Shown here: in pieces, positions 42,632 through 51,508 of the stretch | Numbering within the stretch: the stretch's first letter is position 1 | Layout: each line of letters starts with the position of its first letter | NCBI GenBank assembly: GCA_946480085.1 | Contig: CAMLHZ010000009.1 | Coordinates: 62,001 to 126,000 of the forward strand | Reading direction: 5' to 3' | DNA: 64,000 nt | From: an uncultured Flavobacteriales bacterium | GTDB lineage: Bacteria > Bacteroidota > Bacteroidia > Flavobacteriales > Crocinitomicaceae | The notes under the pieces: model-generated | Seen by the model: the letters and a program-made list of their open reading frames with translations, nothing else | The model's database searches: none | Told to the model about the DNA's origin: nothing | Position numbers and translations under genes: made by a program

Positions 42632-42639
42632 TATCTTTG
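42632..42639 (+). promoter_or_regulatory. -7 box upstream of slyD
   Basis: TATCTTTG lies 14 bases before the ATG at 42654. No convincing -33 box was found. Confidence 0.4.
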
Positions 42640-42653
42640 CCAAAATTTTTTAA

Positions 42654-43160
42654 ATGAAAGTAGACGTAAACACAGTTGTTACCCTGAATTACTCATTGAG
42701 CGACAACGAGACAAAAGAGCACATCGAAGCTACATCAAATGATCGTCCAATGCAGTTTTTATACGGTGTTGAGCGTTTATTACCAACTTTCGAAGAGGAA
42801 ATTCATGGATTGTCGGCTGGTGAAACAGCAACTTTTTCTGTGAAAAGTGAAGATGCATACGGTGTACACTCTCCAGAGAAAATTGTTCCAATTCCATTGA
42901 ATGTTTTTCAAGATGAAACAGGAAAAATCAACGAAGAAATTATCAAAGTTGGTGCCTTATTGCCAATGTCGGATAACGAAGGAAATCAATTGACTGGACG
43001 TATTTTGACAATGGATGAAAACGAAATTCAAATGGATTTCAATCACCCGCTGGCCGGAACAGAGTTGTTGTTCGATGTAACAATTTTAGACGTTCGTGAA
43101 GCTACTGCTGACGAGATTGCGCACGGTCACACACATGGTGAACACGGACACCACCACTAA
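42654..43160 (+). CDS. slyD: SlyD-type FKBP peptidyl-prolyl isomerase
   Basis: A 168-residue cytoplasmic isomerase/chaperone. The FKBP half-domains are split by an insert-in-flap region (YGVHSPEKIVPIPLNVF), as in SlyD: the first strand is VVTLNYSLSDNETKEHIE, LPTFEEEIHGLSAGE is the hinge and DFNHPLAGTELLFDVTILDV the last strand. A His-rich tail (HGHTHGEHGHHH) probably binds nickel or other metals. A hairpin follows the gene. Confidence 0.93.
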   Translation: MKVDVNTVVTLNYSLSDNETKEHIEATSNDRPMQFLYGVERLLPTFEEEIHGLSAGETATFSVKSEDAYGVHSPEKIVPIPLNVFQDETGKINEEIIKVGALLPMSDNEGNQLTGRILTMDENEIQMDFNHPLAGTELLFDVTILDVREATADEIAHGHTHGEHGHHH

Positions 43161-43185
43161 AAAGACTTTAGAGGAAAGACTATAG

Positions 43186-43223
43186 ACAAAGGACAGTTTC
43201 GCATGCGGAATTGTCCTTTGTCA
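43186..43223 (+). terminator. Probable terminator downstream of slyD
   Basis: An 18-base near-perfect stem (outer GACAAAGGACA / TGTCCTTTGTC, inner pairs with two G-U wobbles and a two-base loop at GCATGC). The T tract after it is short (ATTTCTT), so termination is likely but not certain. Confidence 0.6.
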
Positions 43224-43328
43224 TTTCTTAAAAAATCATAACCGTGAATAAGTCTTTTGTCTTAAGTCCAAAAGCGAAGCGGTCTTAAGTCTAAAAAGAA
43301 TATCTTCGTACAACACATTCATCTTCCC

Positions 43329-44105
43329 ATGATAAAAGTTGAGAATCTTGTTAAAACCTTCGAGCTGAATCGTCAGCAACGCAAGGAATTAAACACCAAA
43401 GAACATACAGTTACCGCTGTTCAGGACGTTAGTTTTACGTGCGAACCCGGAAAAGTTCATGCCTTACTTGGCGCTAACGGAGCCGGAAAAACAACCACGC
43501 TTCGTATGATGTCGACCATTTTCAAACCTACTTCGGGTTCTATTGAAATTGCAGGCATTGACGCATTAAAGAATCCGGAAGAAGCACGAAAACATATCGG
43601 ATTCCTTACAGGTTCAGCAGGTTTGTATGCGCGTTTGACACCTAGCGAGTTGGTAGATTACTTTGGTTCGCTGTACGGGATTTCAAAAGCAGATGTTCAA
43701 ATCAGAAAGAAGAAATTGTTCGATTTGTTGGATATGCATGAGTTTCAAAACAAACGTATCGGAAAATTGAGTACAGGTATGAAACAGCGCGTTTCTATTT
43801 GTAGAACAATGATCCATGATCCACAGGTGATTTTGTTTGACGAACCAACAAGTGGATTGGATGTGATTACCGCTGCAGCAATTATTGAGCTGATCAAGCA
43901 ATGTAAGAACGAAGGTAAAACAGTGATCTTCTCTAGCCATATTATGGGAGAAGTTGATTTACTATCAGACAACATCACCATTATTCACAAAGGAAAAACA
44001 GTGGTGAATTCTACTATGGACGACTTTAGATCAACCATGCAGGCTCCAAATCTTACTGCCGAATTCATCCGAGTTGTTAACCAACAAGAAACTGTATCGC
44101 TATGA
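43329..44105 (+). CDS. ABC transporter ATP-binding protein (NatA-like)
   Basis: A 258-residue ABC ATPase. Walker A is GANGAGKTT (48-56), the signature LSTGMKQR (147-154) and Walker B ILFDEP (168-173), with a switch histidine in SSHIMGEVDLLSD. It resembles NatA of the sodium exporter NatAB and related drug or peptide exporters. Its stop overlaps the start of the permease (ATGA). It is the first gene of a four-gene operon with the permease, an RluA-like enzyme and a helicase. Confidence 0.9.
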   Translation: MIKVENLVKTFELNRQQRKELNTKEHTVTAVQDVSFTCEPGKVHALLGANGAGKTTTLRMMSTIFKPTSGSIEIAGIDALKNPEEARKHIGFLTGSAGLYARLTPSELVDYFGSLYGISKADVQIRKKKLFDLLDMHEFQNKRIGKLSTGMKQRVSICRTMIHDPQVILFDEPTSGLDVITAAAIIELIKQCKNEGKTVIFSSHIMGEVDLLSDNITIIHKGKTVVNSTMDDFRSTMQAPNLTAEFIRVVNQQETVSL

Positions 44106-45289
44106 TTTTCAATGTCTATAAAAAAGAAATAAAAGATACGTTGCGCGATCGCAGAACGATTATCATGATGATTGTTATTCCGACCTTGGTTTTCCCAATC
44201 ATTATGAACGTTTACCTGAAGATTTCGGACAAATTTGCTGCCGATACGGAAGCGAAAAAGATCAAGATCGGATTGGTATCCAATCAAGCTGGAAAATTTG
44301 AAGAAGAATTAACCAAATTGCCTGACGAATTAGGTAAAAAGGAGTTCATTCCATATGCGGATACAAACAAACTCAAGAAAGACATTCAGGATAAGAAGAT
44401 TGAATTGGGTTGTTATGTATCTCCTAACGAACAGGAGAAAATAGACAAACTTGAGCCAGTTACCATTACGGTTTACCACGATGGAACTGATTTAGGAATG
44501 AAAGAGCGTTTTCAAGCTTATGTTTCAGTGATTGAGACAAAAATGAAAAAGGAACGTTACTCAAAACTGAAAATTCAGGAAACCAGTATTACTCCTTTGG
44601 CTGTCGACTATTCAAACGTGGCATCTGATAAAGAAATGTTCGGAAAATTGGCCGGAGGTATTCTACCCTATTTCTTCATTGCTTTCGGTTTCATGGGTTG
44701 TATGTATCCTGCTATCGATTTGTTTACTGGAGAAAAAGAGCGTGGAACACTGGAAACCTTGCTTACAACTCCAGTGAAGCGTTGGAAGATCCTGATTGGA
44801 AAAATGTTGGTGGTAGTAACTTCCGGAGTTATGGCTTCTACCTTTAGTTTAGTCGGACTTTTCCTTTCTATCGAATCATTAGATCCGCAAAAAGCGCCGG
44901 AATTGATTGCCATTGTAAACGACATTCTGAGTCCAGCTTTCATTTTAATGCTTTATGTTTTGTTGATTCCAATGATCTTTTTCTTTGCTGGAATCATGGT
45001 TCCAATTGCCATTCGTGCAAAAAGTTTCAAAGAAGCACAAAGTATCATTTCACCATTGAATATGTTAGTCGTTCTTCCTGGAATGGTTGGTTTTTTCCCT
45101 GGAATCGAATTAAATTATGTGACAGCAGTTATTCCGGTGATTAACGTTGTTTTGGCTACGAAAGAACTCATTGCTGGGACTTTGGAAATTCAGTACATCG
45201 CTTTGTCCTTTGGAGTAATGGTTTCACTTGCCATTTTCGTAGTTCTATTATCGAACCGCAAATTTGAAAGCGAACGAAGTTTATTGTAG
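44102..45289 (+). CDS. ABC transporter permease (NatB-like, ABC-2 type)
   Basis: A 395-residue ABC-2 permease. One N-terminal TM helix (RTIIMMIVIPTLVFPIIMN) is followed by an extracytoplasmic domain of about 130 residues and five or six TM helices. The typical FTGEKERGTLETLLTTPV motif is near residue 215. It is paired with the NatA-like ATPase by a 4-base overlap. Sodium or another small substrate is inferred from the family only. The following gene starts with a GTG overlapping this stop by one base. Confidence 0.88.
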   Translation: MIFNVYKKEIKDTLRDRRTIIMMIVIPTLVFPIIMNVYLKISDKFAADTEAKKIKIGLVSNQAGKFEEELTKLPDELGKKEFIPYADTNKLKKDIQDKKIELGCYVSPNEQEKIDKLEPVTITVYHDGTDLGMKERFQAYVSVIETKMKKERYSKLKIQETSITPLAVDYSNVASDKEMFGKLAGGILPYFFIAFGFMGCMYPAIDLFTGEKERGTLETLLTTPVKRWKILIGKMLVVVTSGVMASTFSLVGLFLSIESLDPQKAPELIAIVNDILSPAFILMLYVLLIPMIFFFAGIMVPIAIRAKSFKEAQSIISPLNMLVVLPGMVGFFPGIELNYVTAVIPVINVVLATKELIAGTLEIQYIALSFGVMVSLAIFVVLLSNRKFESERSLL

Positions 45290-46953
45290 TGAACGAATCT
45301 TCATTTTTTCATTCATTTAAAGCTGATGTTTCGGGTATTCCATTGCCTGAAAAGTTCACATTTCCGTTTTACTACGAAACACATAAACTCGCCGAAATTG
45401 CAAGTTTAGAACTTCAGGAAACAATGAAAACATTTCCTTTTGGTCACAATTTCGGGTTTGACACTGAAGTTGACGGAACACCGATTGGAAAAATGTTTGG
45501 TGTTCTCGTGGTGGAAAATGAAAACAAGGAGCTTGGTTATTTAGCCGCTTTTTCTGGAAAGGTTGGGAACTCTAATCATCATTCAGGATTTGTTCCACCC
45601 GTTTTCGACATGTTGGTAGAAAACAGCTTTTTTAAAATTGGCGAAGTTGAACTCAATAAGCTCACACTTCAAATTCAGGAATTGGAGGCAAACGAAGAAG
45701 TGCCTATTCTTAGCGCCAAATTGAAATTGATCGAAGCCGAAGAATTCGAGAAGGTGGAAGAACAAAAACGCATCATCCAGCAAAATAGAATTGATCGTTT
45801 AGAACTTCGAAATAAACTTGATCCTGAAAAAGATAAAGCGGAACTAGAAGCATTGAACAAAGCAAGTATCGACGATAAGTTGGTGCTGAAAAACATGCAG
45901 CGTTATTTCATGCATAAGAAGAATGAGATAAATGTAGATTTAGAGCCAATACTTACACGCCTTCAGGAACTGAAAACACAACGTGCCGAAGGTTCCAACG
46001 CATTACAGCAACAACTTTTTGATAATTACACCTTTCTGAATGCACATTTGGAAAACAAAAGTTTAAGTGAAATATTCGTAGATGCACCACTTGGAATTCC
46101 TGCTGGTGCCGGAGAATGCGCTGCACCAAAATTGTTGCAGTTCGCCTATTTAAATAAACTTCGACCAGTTGCTTTAGCTGAATTCTGGTGGGGAGAAAGT
46201 CCAAAGTCCGAAATTCGTGTTCATGGAAATTATTATCCTTCATGCCGCGGAAAATGTGAACCCATTTTGGGACATATGCTTGGCGGAATCCCGGTTGATG
46301 AAAATCCGCTTCTAAAAGTCATTTCTGCTGAAGTGGAATTGCCATTTCTCTACGAAGACGAAGACATTATTGTAGTGAACAAACCCGCAGAAATGCTATC
46401 TGTTCCCGGAAAAACCATTTACGAATCGGTTTACAGCCGAATCAAAGAAATGCGTCCGGAAGCCGAAGGAAATTTATGCGTTCATCGCCTAGACATGTCT
46501 ACTTCCGGTTGTTTGCTCATCGCCAAAAACGAATATTGCTATACCAAACTACAGCGACAATTCATTAAACGAACTGTTCAAAAACGTTATGTTGCGTTAT
46601 TGGACGGAATCATTGAAACAAAAGAAGGAACTATCGATTTACCACTTCGTGTGGACCTCGAAGACCGACCTCGGCAATTGGTTTGTTACGAACACGGTTC
46701 CAAAGCCGTAACCCATTACAAAGTTGTTGGGATAGAGCATGGTAAAACCAGAATTCACTTCTACCCCATTACAGGAAGAACACATCAACTGCGCGTTCAT
46801 TCCGCACATCCTTTAGGATTAAATACACCAATTATTGGTGACGATTTATACGGAAAACCGTCGAATCGACTGCATTTGCACGCCGAATACCTGAGTTTTG
46901 TTCACCCGAGAACGAAAAAAGAAATGAAGTTCAACGCTCCAATTCCGTTTTAA
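45289..46953 (+). CDS. Long RluA-family pseudouridine synthase (GTG start)
   Basis: A 554-residue protein, far longer than a classical RluA (about 220). The C-terminal 210 residues hold the pseudouridine synthase domain with VHRLDMSTSGCLLIAK (the catalytic Asp) and GRTHQLRVHSAHP. The N-terminal 330 residues contain a coiled coil (about 145-235) and a cysteine-containing segment (AGECAAPKLLQFAYLN, SCRGKCEP) that may bind a metal. It probably modifies rRNA or tRNA. The GTG start at 45289 overlaps the permease stop by one base. Similar long proteins are, from memory, found across Bacteroidota and proteobacteria. Confidence 0.87.
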   Translation: MNESSFFHSFKADVSGIPLPEKFTFPFYYETHKLAEIASLELQETMKTFPFGHNFGFDTEVDGTPIGKMFGVLVVENENKELGYLAAFSGKVGNSNHHSGFVPPVFDMLVENSFFKIGEVELNKLTLQIQELEANEEVPILSAKLKLIEAEEFEKVEEQKRIIQQNRIDRLELRNKLDPEKDKAELEALNKASIDDKLVLKNMQRYFMHKKNEINVDLEPILTRLQELKTQRAEGSNALQQQLFDNYTFLNAHLENKSLSEIFVDAPLGIPAGAGECAAPKLLQFAYLNKLRPVALAEFWWGESPKSEIRVHGNYYPSCRGKCEPILGHMLGGIPVDENPLLKVISAEVELPFLYEDEDIIVVNKPAEMLSVPGKTIYESVYSRIKEMRPEAEGNLCVHRLDMSTSGCLLIAKNEYCYTKLQRQFIKRTVQKRYVALLDGIIETKEGTIDLPLRVDLEDRPRQLVCYEHGSKAVTHYKVVGIEHGKTRIHFYPITGRTHQLRVHSAHPLGLNTPIIGDDLYGKPSNRLHLHAEYLSFVHPRTKKEMKFNAPIPF

Positions 46954-46954
46954 G

Positions 46955-48730
46955 ATGGCATTACAACCTAATCTTGATAAAGCAGTTAAAGCTGAAATTT
47001 CCTATTTGAAACAGGAAAAAGAAAAACAACAAAAGCTTTCGCCAGTTGAGCTGCGTTCTCAGGGTTTAACCGTTTTTCCGTTAGATTGTAAAAAGGCAAA
47101 CTATTCCGGAAACAATTGCGACCTGATTCTAGCGGCTTCATTTCACATCAACGATAATTTTTTCTATCGTGGCTGTAAAGTGATTTTGCACATTGACGAT
47201 CAAAAAATTGAAGGTCGGTTACGAGACTTATCAGCTTATGAAATGGAAATTTCCGTTAACGCTGACGACGATTTCAATCCTTACGAAGGGAAACTTCGCG
47301 TTGACTTTGAATCCGACGACAGAACATTGAACTGCATGAATCTTGGTCTTCGATTTTTGGAAGAGAAGAAACACCTGCAGGAATTTGAAAAAGCACTTTC
47401 AGAAGAAACACCAGATTTTCAATCCGCTTCATTAGAGAAACTAAACGAAAAACAGCAAACTGCCGCGGGAGCAATCCTTTCTAATCATCCGGCACTTTGT
47501 ATTCAAGGTCCGCCTGGAACAGGAAAAACAACTGTTCTTGCTGCAGCAATTGACGCCTTAGTGAAACAGGGAAAGCAAGTAATTGTTTGTGCACCAAGTA
47601 ATACAGCAATTGACAATTTATGTCTGCGTTTATTGGATAAATCAATAGAAATCCTGCGTTTGGGAAATGACGAAAAGATTCATTCAACTGTTCTTCCGTT
47701 TACCATCGACGGGCATTTAGATCGAAAACAAGGAAAACTCATTTCGCACTTGGAAAAATCAATTCAGAATCAAGTACAAACTGTAAATCGGTTTTCAAGA
47801 AATTTTAATGCTGAAGCAAGAGAAGAAAAGAAAGCTGCCCGAAACGAATTACGAAGCTTAAGAACAGAATTTCGTCAATTACAGAAACAGGTTTTTGATC
47901 AACTGATTACGAACATACCTGTAATTGCCGGTACTCCAGTAAGTTTATTCAATCAGCTTCCGAAAGAAAAATTAGTGGATGTGGTAATTTTGGACGAGGC
48001 CGGACAAAGTTTGAGCCCGTTGACGTGGCTTGCTGCCAGCTTTGGAAAACGATTGGTTTTATGTGGCGATCCACAACAATTACCACCAGTTGTTTTTAGT
48101 AACGAAGCCATTTCTTTAGGATTGAATGAGAGTTTACTCGAAGCTTCATGCAAAGCAACAGCACCTATTTTACTTACGGAACAATACCGTTTCGGAAAAG
48201 AGATCGTAGAGGCGATTAATCCGTTTTTCTACAACAGCGAGCTTAGAACCAATGAAAACAACGGTGAAAGCCAGTTTTATTTCATCGACACTTCCGGATT
48301 TGGAAATGGTGAAGAGAAAGATGAAGTTTCGGGAAGCACCTATAATTCCACTGAAATAGAGGCTGTAGAAAAGGTAATTGAGCATTTCAGTTTAACAAAG
48401 AAAAACACCGTTATTCTGTCCCCGTACAACGCGCAAATCGACGAGATCAAGAAGAAAATTGGCAAAGACTGGCACGTTTCAACCATCGACAGTATGCAAG
48501 GCCAGGAAGCCGAAGTGTGCATTATTTCGCTTACACGATCAAACGAAAATGGAGAATTAGGTTTTTTGAAAGACTACAGACGAACAAATGTCGCCATTTC
48601 AAGATCAAAGAAAACCTGTTTTGTGGTTGGAGACTCTTCCACTCTTGGAAACGATAAATTTTACTCCGATCTAATCCAGTATGCTGAAAACAGTGGAGCT
48701 TATCACAGCATTTATGAATTCCTTTATTAA
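46955..48730 (+). CDS. SF1B helicase, IGHMBP2/Upf1-like
   Basis: A 591-residue helicase starting one base after the previous stop. Walker A is GPPGTGKTT (residues 185-193), Walker B VVILDEAGQ (near 345), then LCGDPQQLPPV, TEQYRFG, and the C-terminal STIDSMQGQEAEVCIIS and TNVAISRSK motifs. An N-terminal beta-barrel region of about 100 residues matches the IGHMBP2 family. It acts on DNA or RNA; the substrate is unknown. Its TAA stop is part of an AT-rich inverted repeat arm. Confidence 0.9.
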   Translation: MALQPNLDKAVKAEISYLKQEKEKQQKLSPVELRSQGLTVFPLDCKKANYSGNNCDLILAASFHINDNFFYRGCKVILHIDDQKIEGRLRDLSAYEMEISVNADDDFNPYEGKLRVDFESDDRTLNCMNLGLRFLEEKKHLQEFEKALSEETPDFQSASLEKLNEKQQTAAGAILSNHPALCIQGPPGTGKTTVLAAAIDALVKQGKQVIVCAPSNTAIDNLCLRLLDKSIEILRLGNDEKIHSTVLPFTIDGHLDRKQGKLISHLEKSIQNQVQTVNRFSRNFNAEAREEKKAARNELRSLRTEFRQLQKQVFDQLITNIPVIAGTPVSLFNQLPKEKLVDVVILDEAGQSLSPLTWLAASFGKRLVLCGDPQQLPPVVFSNEAISLGLNESLLEASCKATAPILLTEQYRFGKEIVEAINPFFYNSELRTNENNGESQFYFIDTSGFGNGEEKDEVSGSTYNSTEIEAVEKVIEHFSLTKKNTVILSPYNAQIDEIKKKIGKDWHVSTIDSMQGQEAEVCIISLTRSNENGELGFLKDYRRTNVAISRSKKTCFVVGDSSTLGNDKFYSDLIQYAENSGAYHSIYEFLY

Positions 48731-48850
48731 TTCTAAATTCTAAATGTTAAAAACGACATTCCTGGTTATCCACTGTATGATTTTCTAAAATAGAGAACAG
48801 AATAAAAATGCCTATTACTGTAGAATCTAGCATTTTGGAATTTAGAATTA
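48728..48850. repeat. AT-rich inverted repeat starting at the helicase stop codon
   Basis: Arms TAATTCTAAATTCTAAATG (48728-48746) and CATTTTGGAATTTAGAATTA (48831-48850) pair with two differences across 84 bases. The first three bases are the helicase stop TAA. Its arms are built from the unit AATTCTA, whereas those at 36322 use AATTACG and those at 49644 use AATTAGC. Confidence 0.55.
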
Positions 48851-48953
48851 TTTATAGTTTTCAACAAAATTTATCAAATCGTTAATATTAAAGCAAGTAA
48901 AACTTCGTACCTACGGAATTGAAAGTGTTACTTTTATGGTCTAAAATGGAAAT

Positions 48954-49640
48954 ATGACACGTTCACGACTGCTTTTGTCACTTTGTTTTTTTCTTACGCT
49001 TTCATCGCAGGTTTCTGCACAGCCTTATGATTGGTACGGAGAAGAGAAACCGTACAAGTGGGCATTTGGCTTGGGATGGAATTTTGTAGAGGATGACGGA
49101 CGTGGATTTTGTCAACCATTTGACGTCAATCAGTCGTGGAATGGACTACCCTATCCAACACGCGTTACCGTTGACCGTTATTTAAAATATGGACTGAGCG
49201 CTGAATTTGCAGGAGCATATTCTCAGTATAAAATGGGAAAACTCATCCAGGACAGCACCAATTATGAAGGAACATTTCTCTCTTTTGATTTGAATTGTCG
49301 ATACAGCTTTTACAACCTCATCGTAAGTACAGTTGTTGATCCGTATGTTTCTCTTGGATTTGGTTATACGCAAAGAACCGCATTAGACAAACCAAACGCT
49401 TTTACAGGAAATGGTGCTATCGGAGTCAATTTTTGGGTTTGGAAAGGATTAGGAATCAATGTTCAGGGAAGCTATAAATATGCTTTCTCAGGTGGTGCAA
49501 ACCCGGATTATTGTCAGTATTCCCTTGGCTTGATGTACAAGATAGACGGGAAAGACAGAAACTCTAACAATTTCGGAAAACGCAAGTACAAATGGATCGA
49601 TAAGAAACAGAAGTACAAAGGTGGGAAGAAAGGCGGATAA
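48954..49640 (+). CDS. Outer membrane beta-barrel-like exported protein
   Basis: A 228-residue protein with signal peptide MTRSRLLLSLCFFLTLSSQVSAQ. The body has alternating aromatic and polar strands (WAFGLGWNFVEDDGR, YLKYGLSAEFAGAYSQY, DPYVSLGFGYTQR, QYSLGLMYKID) fitting an eight-stranded outer membrane barrel. The C-terminus is unusual: about 25 Lys/Arg/Gly-rich residues (RKYKWIDKKQKYKGGKKGG) after the last strand. Function unknown. Confidence 0.75.
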   Translation: MTRSRLLLSLCFFLTLSSQVSAQPYDWYGEEKPYKWAFGLGWNFVEDDGRGFCQPFDVNQSWNGLPYPTRVTVDRYLKYGLSAEFAGAYSQYKMGKLIQDSTNYEGTFLSFDLNCRYSFYNLIVSTVVDPYVSLGFGYTQRTALDKPNAFTGNGAIGVNFWVWKGLGINVQGSYKYAFSGGANPDYCQYSLGLMYKIDGKDRNSNNFGKRKYKWIDKKQKYKGGKKGG

Positions 49641-49643
49641 CTC

Positions 49644-49728
49644 TAATTAGCAATTAACAATGAAATAATTATCAAGTTGGATTCCCTTCTTGATAATTGA
49701 TAATTGATAATTCCTCCATTGCTAATTA
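49644..49728. repeat. AT-rich inverted repeat between convergent genes, ending at the ald stop
   Basis: The arm TAATTAGCAATTAACAATG (49644-49662) pairs with CATTGCTAATTA (49717-49728), which contains the stop codon of alanine dehydrogenase. Within it AATTATCAAG and CTTGATAATT form a second stem, so it may stop transcription from both sides. Confidence 0.6.
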
Positions 49729-50964
49729 TCCTTTTAGTCCCATCATCAACAAATCGATATCCTTGTATTTCAGGTCAAACACTTGTCCGAGAATTTCACT
49801 AACCAAAATTCCTCTGTAGATATAAACTCCTGAGCGGAATCCATGGTCGTTGCGAATCAAATCCAAACAACCTCCATGATCTGCCATTGAAATCAATAGC
49901 GGTGAGAAGATATTGGAAATGGCAAAGCTTGCTGTTCTAGGTACACGTGACGCAATATTTGGAACACAGTAATGTACAACCCCGTGTTTTACGTAAGTCG
50001 GATTATTGTGGTTGGTCACTTTTGACGTTTCGAAACATCCACCCTGATCAATACTAACATCAACAATTACAGAACCTTCTTTCATGTTCGAAACCATATC
50101 ATCAGAAACAACACAAGGAGTTCTGCCTAAAGGTGAGCGAATTGCTCCAATCACCACATCGGCACGCATGATTGATTTTGCCAATACTTTTGGCTGTAAA
50201 ACAGAAGTATAAATACGTGCACCCAAATCGTTTTGTAAACGACGTAAGCGCGACAAACTATTATCAAAAACTTTTACTGAAGCACCTAAACCAAGCGCTG
50301 CACGTGTAGCAAATTCACCAACCGTTCCGGCTCCAAGAACCACCACTTCCGTTGGTTGAACACCAGCAATTCCGCCTAGCATAATTCCTTTTCCTTCGTT
50401 GAAGGCAGAAAGCAACTCACCGGCAATAAGAATAGAAGTTGTACCAGCAATCTCACCCATGGTGCGAACAATACCAAAAACACCTTCATCATCACGGATA
50501 TAATCCCACGCAATTGCTGTGATCTTTTTTTGCATGAGTTTTTGAAGAATGATCTTTGGCTGAATTCCTAATTGAAGCGCAGAAATGAGTGTTTGATGAC
50601 CGCGAAGCATATCTACTTCTTCCTCATTTGCAGGAGCTACTTTAAGGATTAAGTCACAATCGAAAATATCTTGCGCTGAAGGACAAATCTCGGCTCCTGC
50701 CTCGCTATACTCACGATCAGAGAAATGACAGGATTCGCCAGCTCCTTTTTGAATTTTGACACTATGTCCGTTAGCCACCAGAAAAGATACGGCTTCTGGC
50801 ACCAGAGCAACTCTGCGCTCCTGAAAACTGACTTCCTTAGGAATACCGATTTGTAAACTTCCTTTCTTCTTTACAATCTCTAACATTTCCTCCATTGGAA
50901 GAATGTTTCCCTCTTTCAACAGGCGCTTTAGCAACTCCGGATCCTTAACCATGTCCATTTTCAT
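49726..50964 (-). CDS. ald: Alanine dehydrogenase
   Basis: A 412-residue NAD-dependent enzyme interconverting alanine and pyruvate plus ammonia. Conserved parts are IGIPKEVSFQERRVALVPEAV (residues 38-58), the catalytic-region KVAPANEEEVDML, VVLGAGTVGEFATRAALGLG (nucleotide binding) and VDVSIDQGGCFETS. Relatives include the PntA subunit of transhydrogenase, but the length and NHNNPTYVKHGVVHYCVPNI favour alanine dehydrogenase. The N-terminus has three close Met codons (MKMDMV), so the exact start is uncertain. Confidence 0.9.
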   Translation of the reverse strand: MKMDMVKDPELLKRLLKEGNILPMEEMLEIVKKKGSLQIGIPKEVSFQERRVALVPEAVSFLVANGHSVKIQKGAGESCHFSDREYSEAGAEICPSAQDIFDCDLILKVAPANEEEVDMLRGHQTLISALQLGIQPKIILQKLMQKKITAIAWDYIRDDEGVFGIVRTMGEIAGTTSILIAGELLSAFNEGKGIMLGGIAGVQPTEVVVLGAGTVGEFATRAALGLGASVKVFDNSLSRLRRLQNDLGARIYTSVLQPKVLAKSIMRADVVIGAIRSPLGRTPCVVSDDMVSNMKEGSVIVDVSIDQGGCFETSKVTNHNNPTYVKHGVVHYCVPNIASRVPRTASFAISNIFSPLLISMADHGGCLDLIRNDHGFRSGVYIYRGILVSEILGQVFDLKYKDIDLLMMGLKG

Positions 50965-51037
50965 TTCTTCACGATGTTAACGAAGATACGGATTTTGGCG
51001 AAGAAGGTTGCAGGTTGTTTGAGATAAATTCGATTCA

Positions 51038-51451
51038 CTAAAACGTAAACACCCTATGCCCTTCGCTATTGACTTCTATACTCAGCCGCACGGTATCATC
51101 CGGCAGTAATTCTTCTACTTTTGAAGGCCATTCGATGAAACAAAAATCATCTGAATAAACGTATTCCTCAAAGCCGATGTCAAACGCTTCTGCTGGTGAT
51201 TCAATCCGATACATATCGAAGTGATGAACTGTTCCGTACATTGGACTTTTATACGATTGTACAAATCCATACGTGGGTGAACCATCAAATTCTTCTACTC
51301 CCATTGCTCGGAGTAAAACGCCAATGAAGGTTGTTTTTCCAGCCCCCATTCCACCTTCTAAAGCAACCACTTTTGCCTTTCCCAAACTTTCCAGTAAGGA
51401 TTTAGCAATGAATGGAAGGTCAATTTCGCTTTCAGCTATTTCTGTTCTCAT
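51038..51451 (-). CDS. tsaE: tRNA threonylcarbamoyladenosine biosynthesis ATPase
   Basis: A 137-residue ATPase needed with TsaB, TsaC and TsaD for the t6A modification at position 37 of ANN-decoding tRNAs. Walker A is GGMGAGKTT (33-41). SPTYGFVQSYKS and the HFDMYRIESPAEAFDIGFEEY and FIEWPSKVEELLP segments are characteristic. It is 74 bases upstream of the ald start and follows porX on the same strand by about 57 bases. Confidence 0.93.
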   Translation of the reverse strand: MRTEIAESEIDLPFIAKSLLESLGKAKVVALEGGMGAGKTTFIGVLLRAMGVEEFDGSPTYGFVQSYKSPMYGTVHHFDMYRIESPAEAFDIGFEEYVYSDDFCFIEWPSKVEELLPDDTVRLSIEVNSEGHRVFTF

Positions 51452-51508
51452 TTAAAAACAAATTCAAAACTGCGCTAACGCTTGTTTAATCAAAAGCTTC
51501 GCTTTTTC

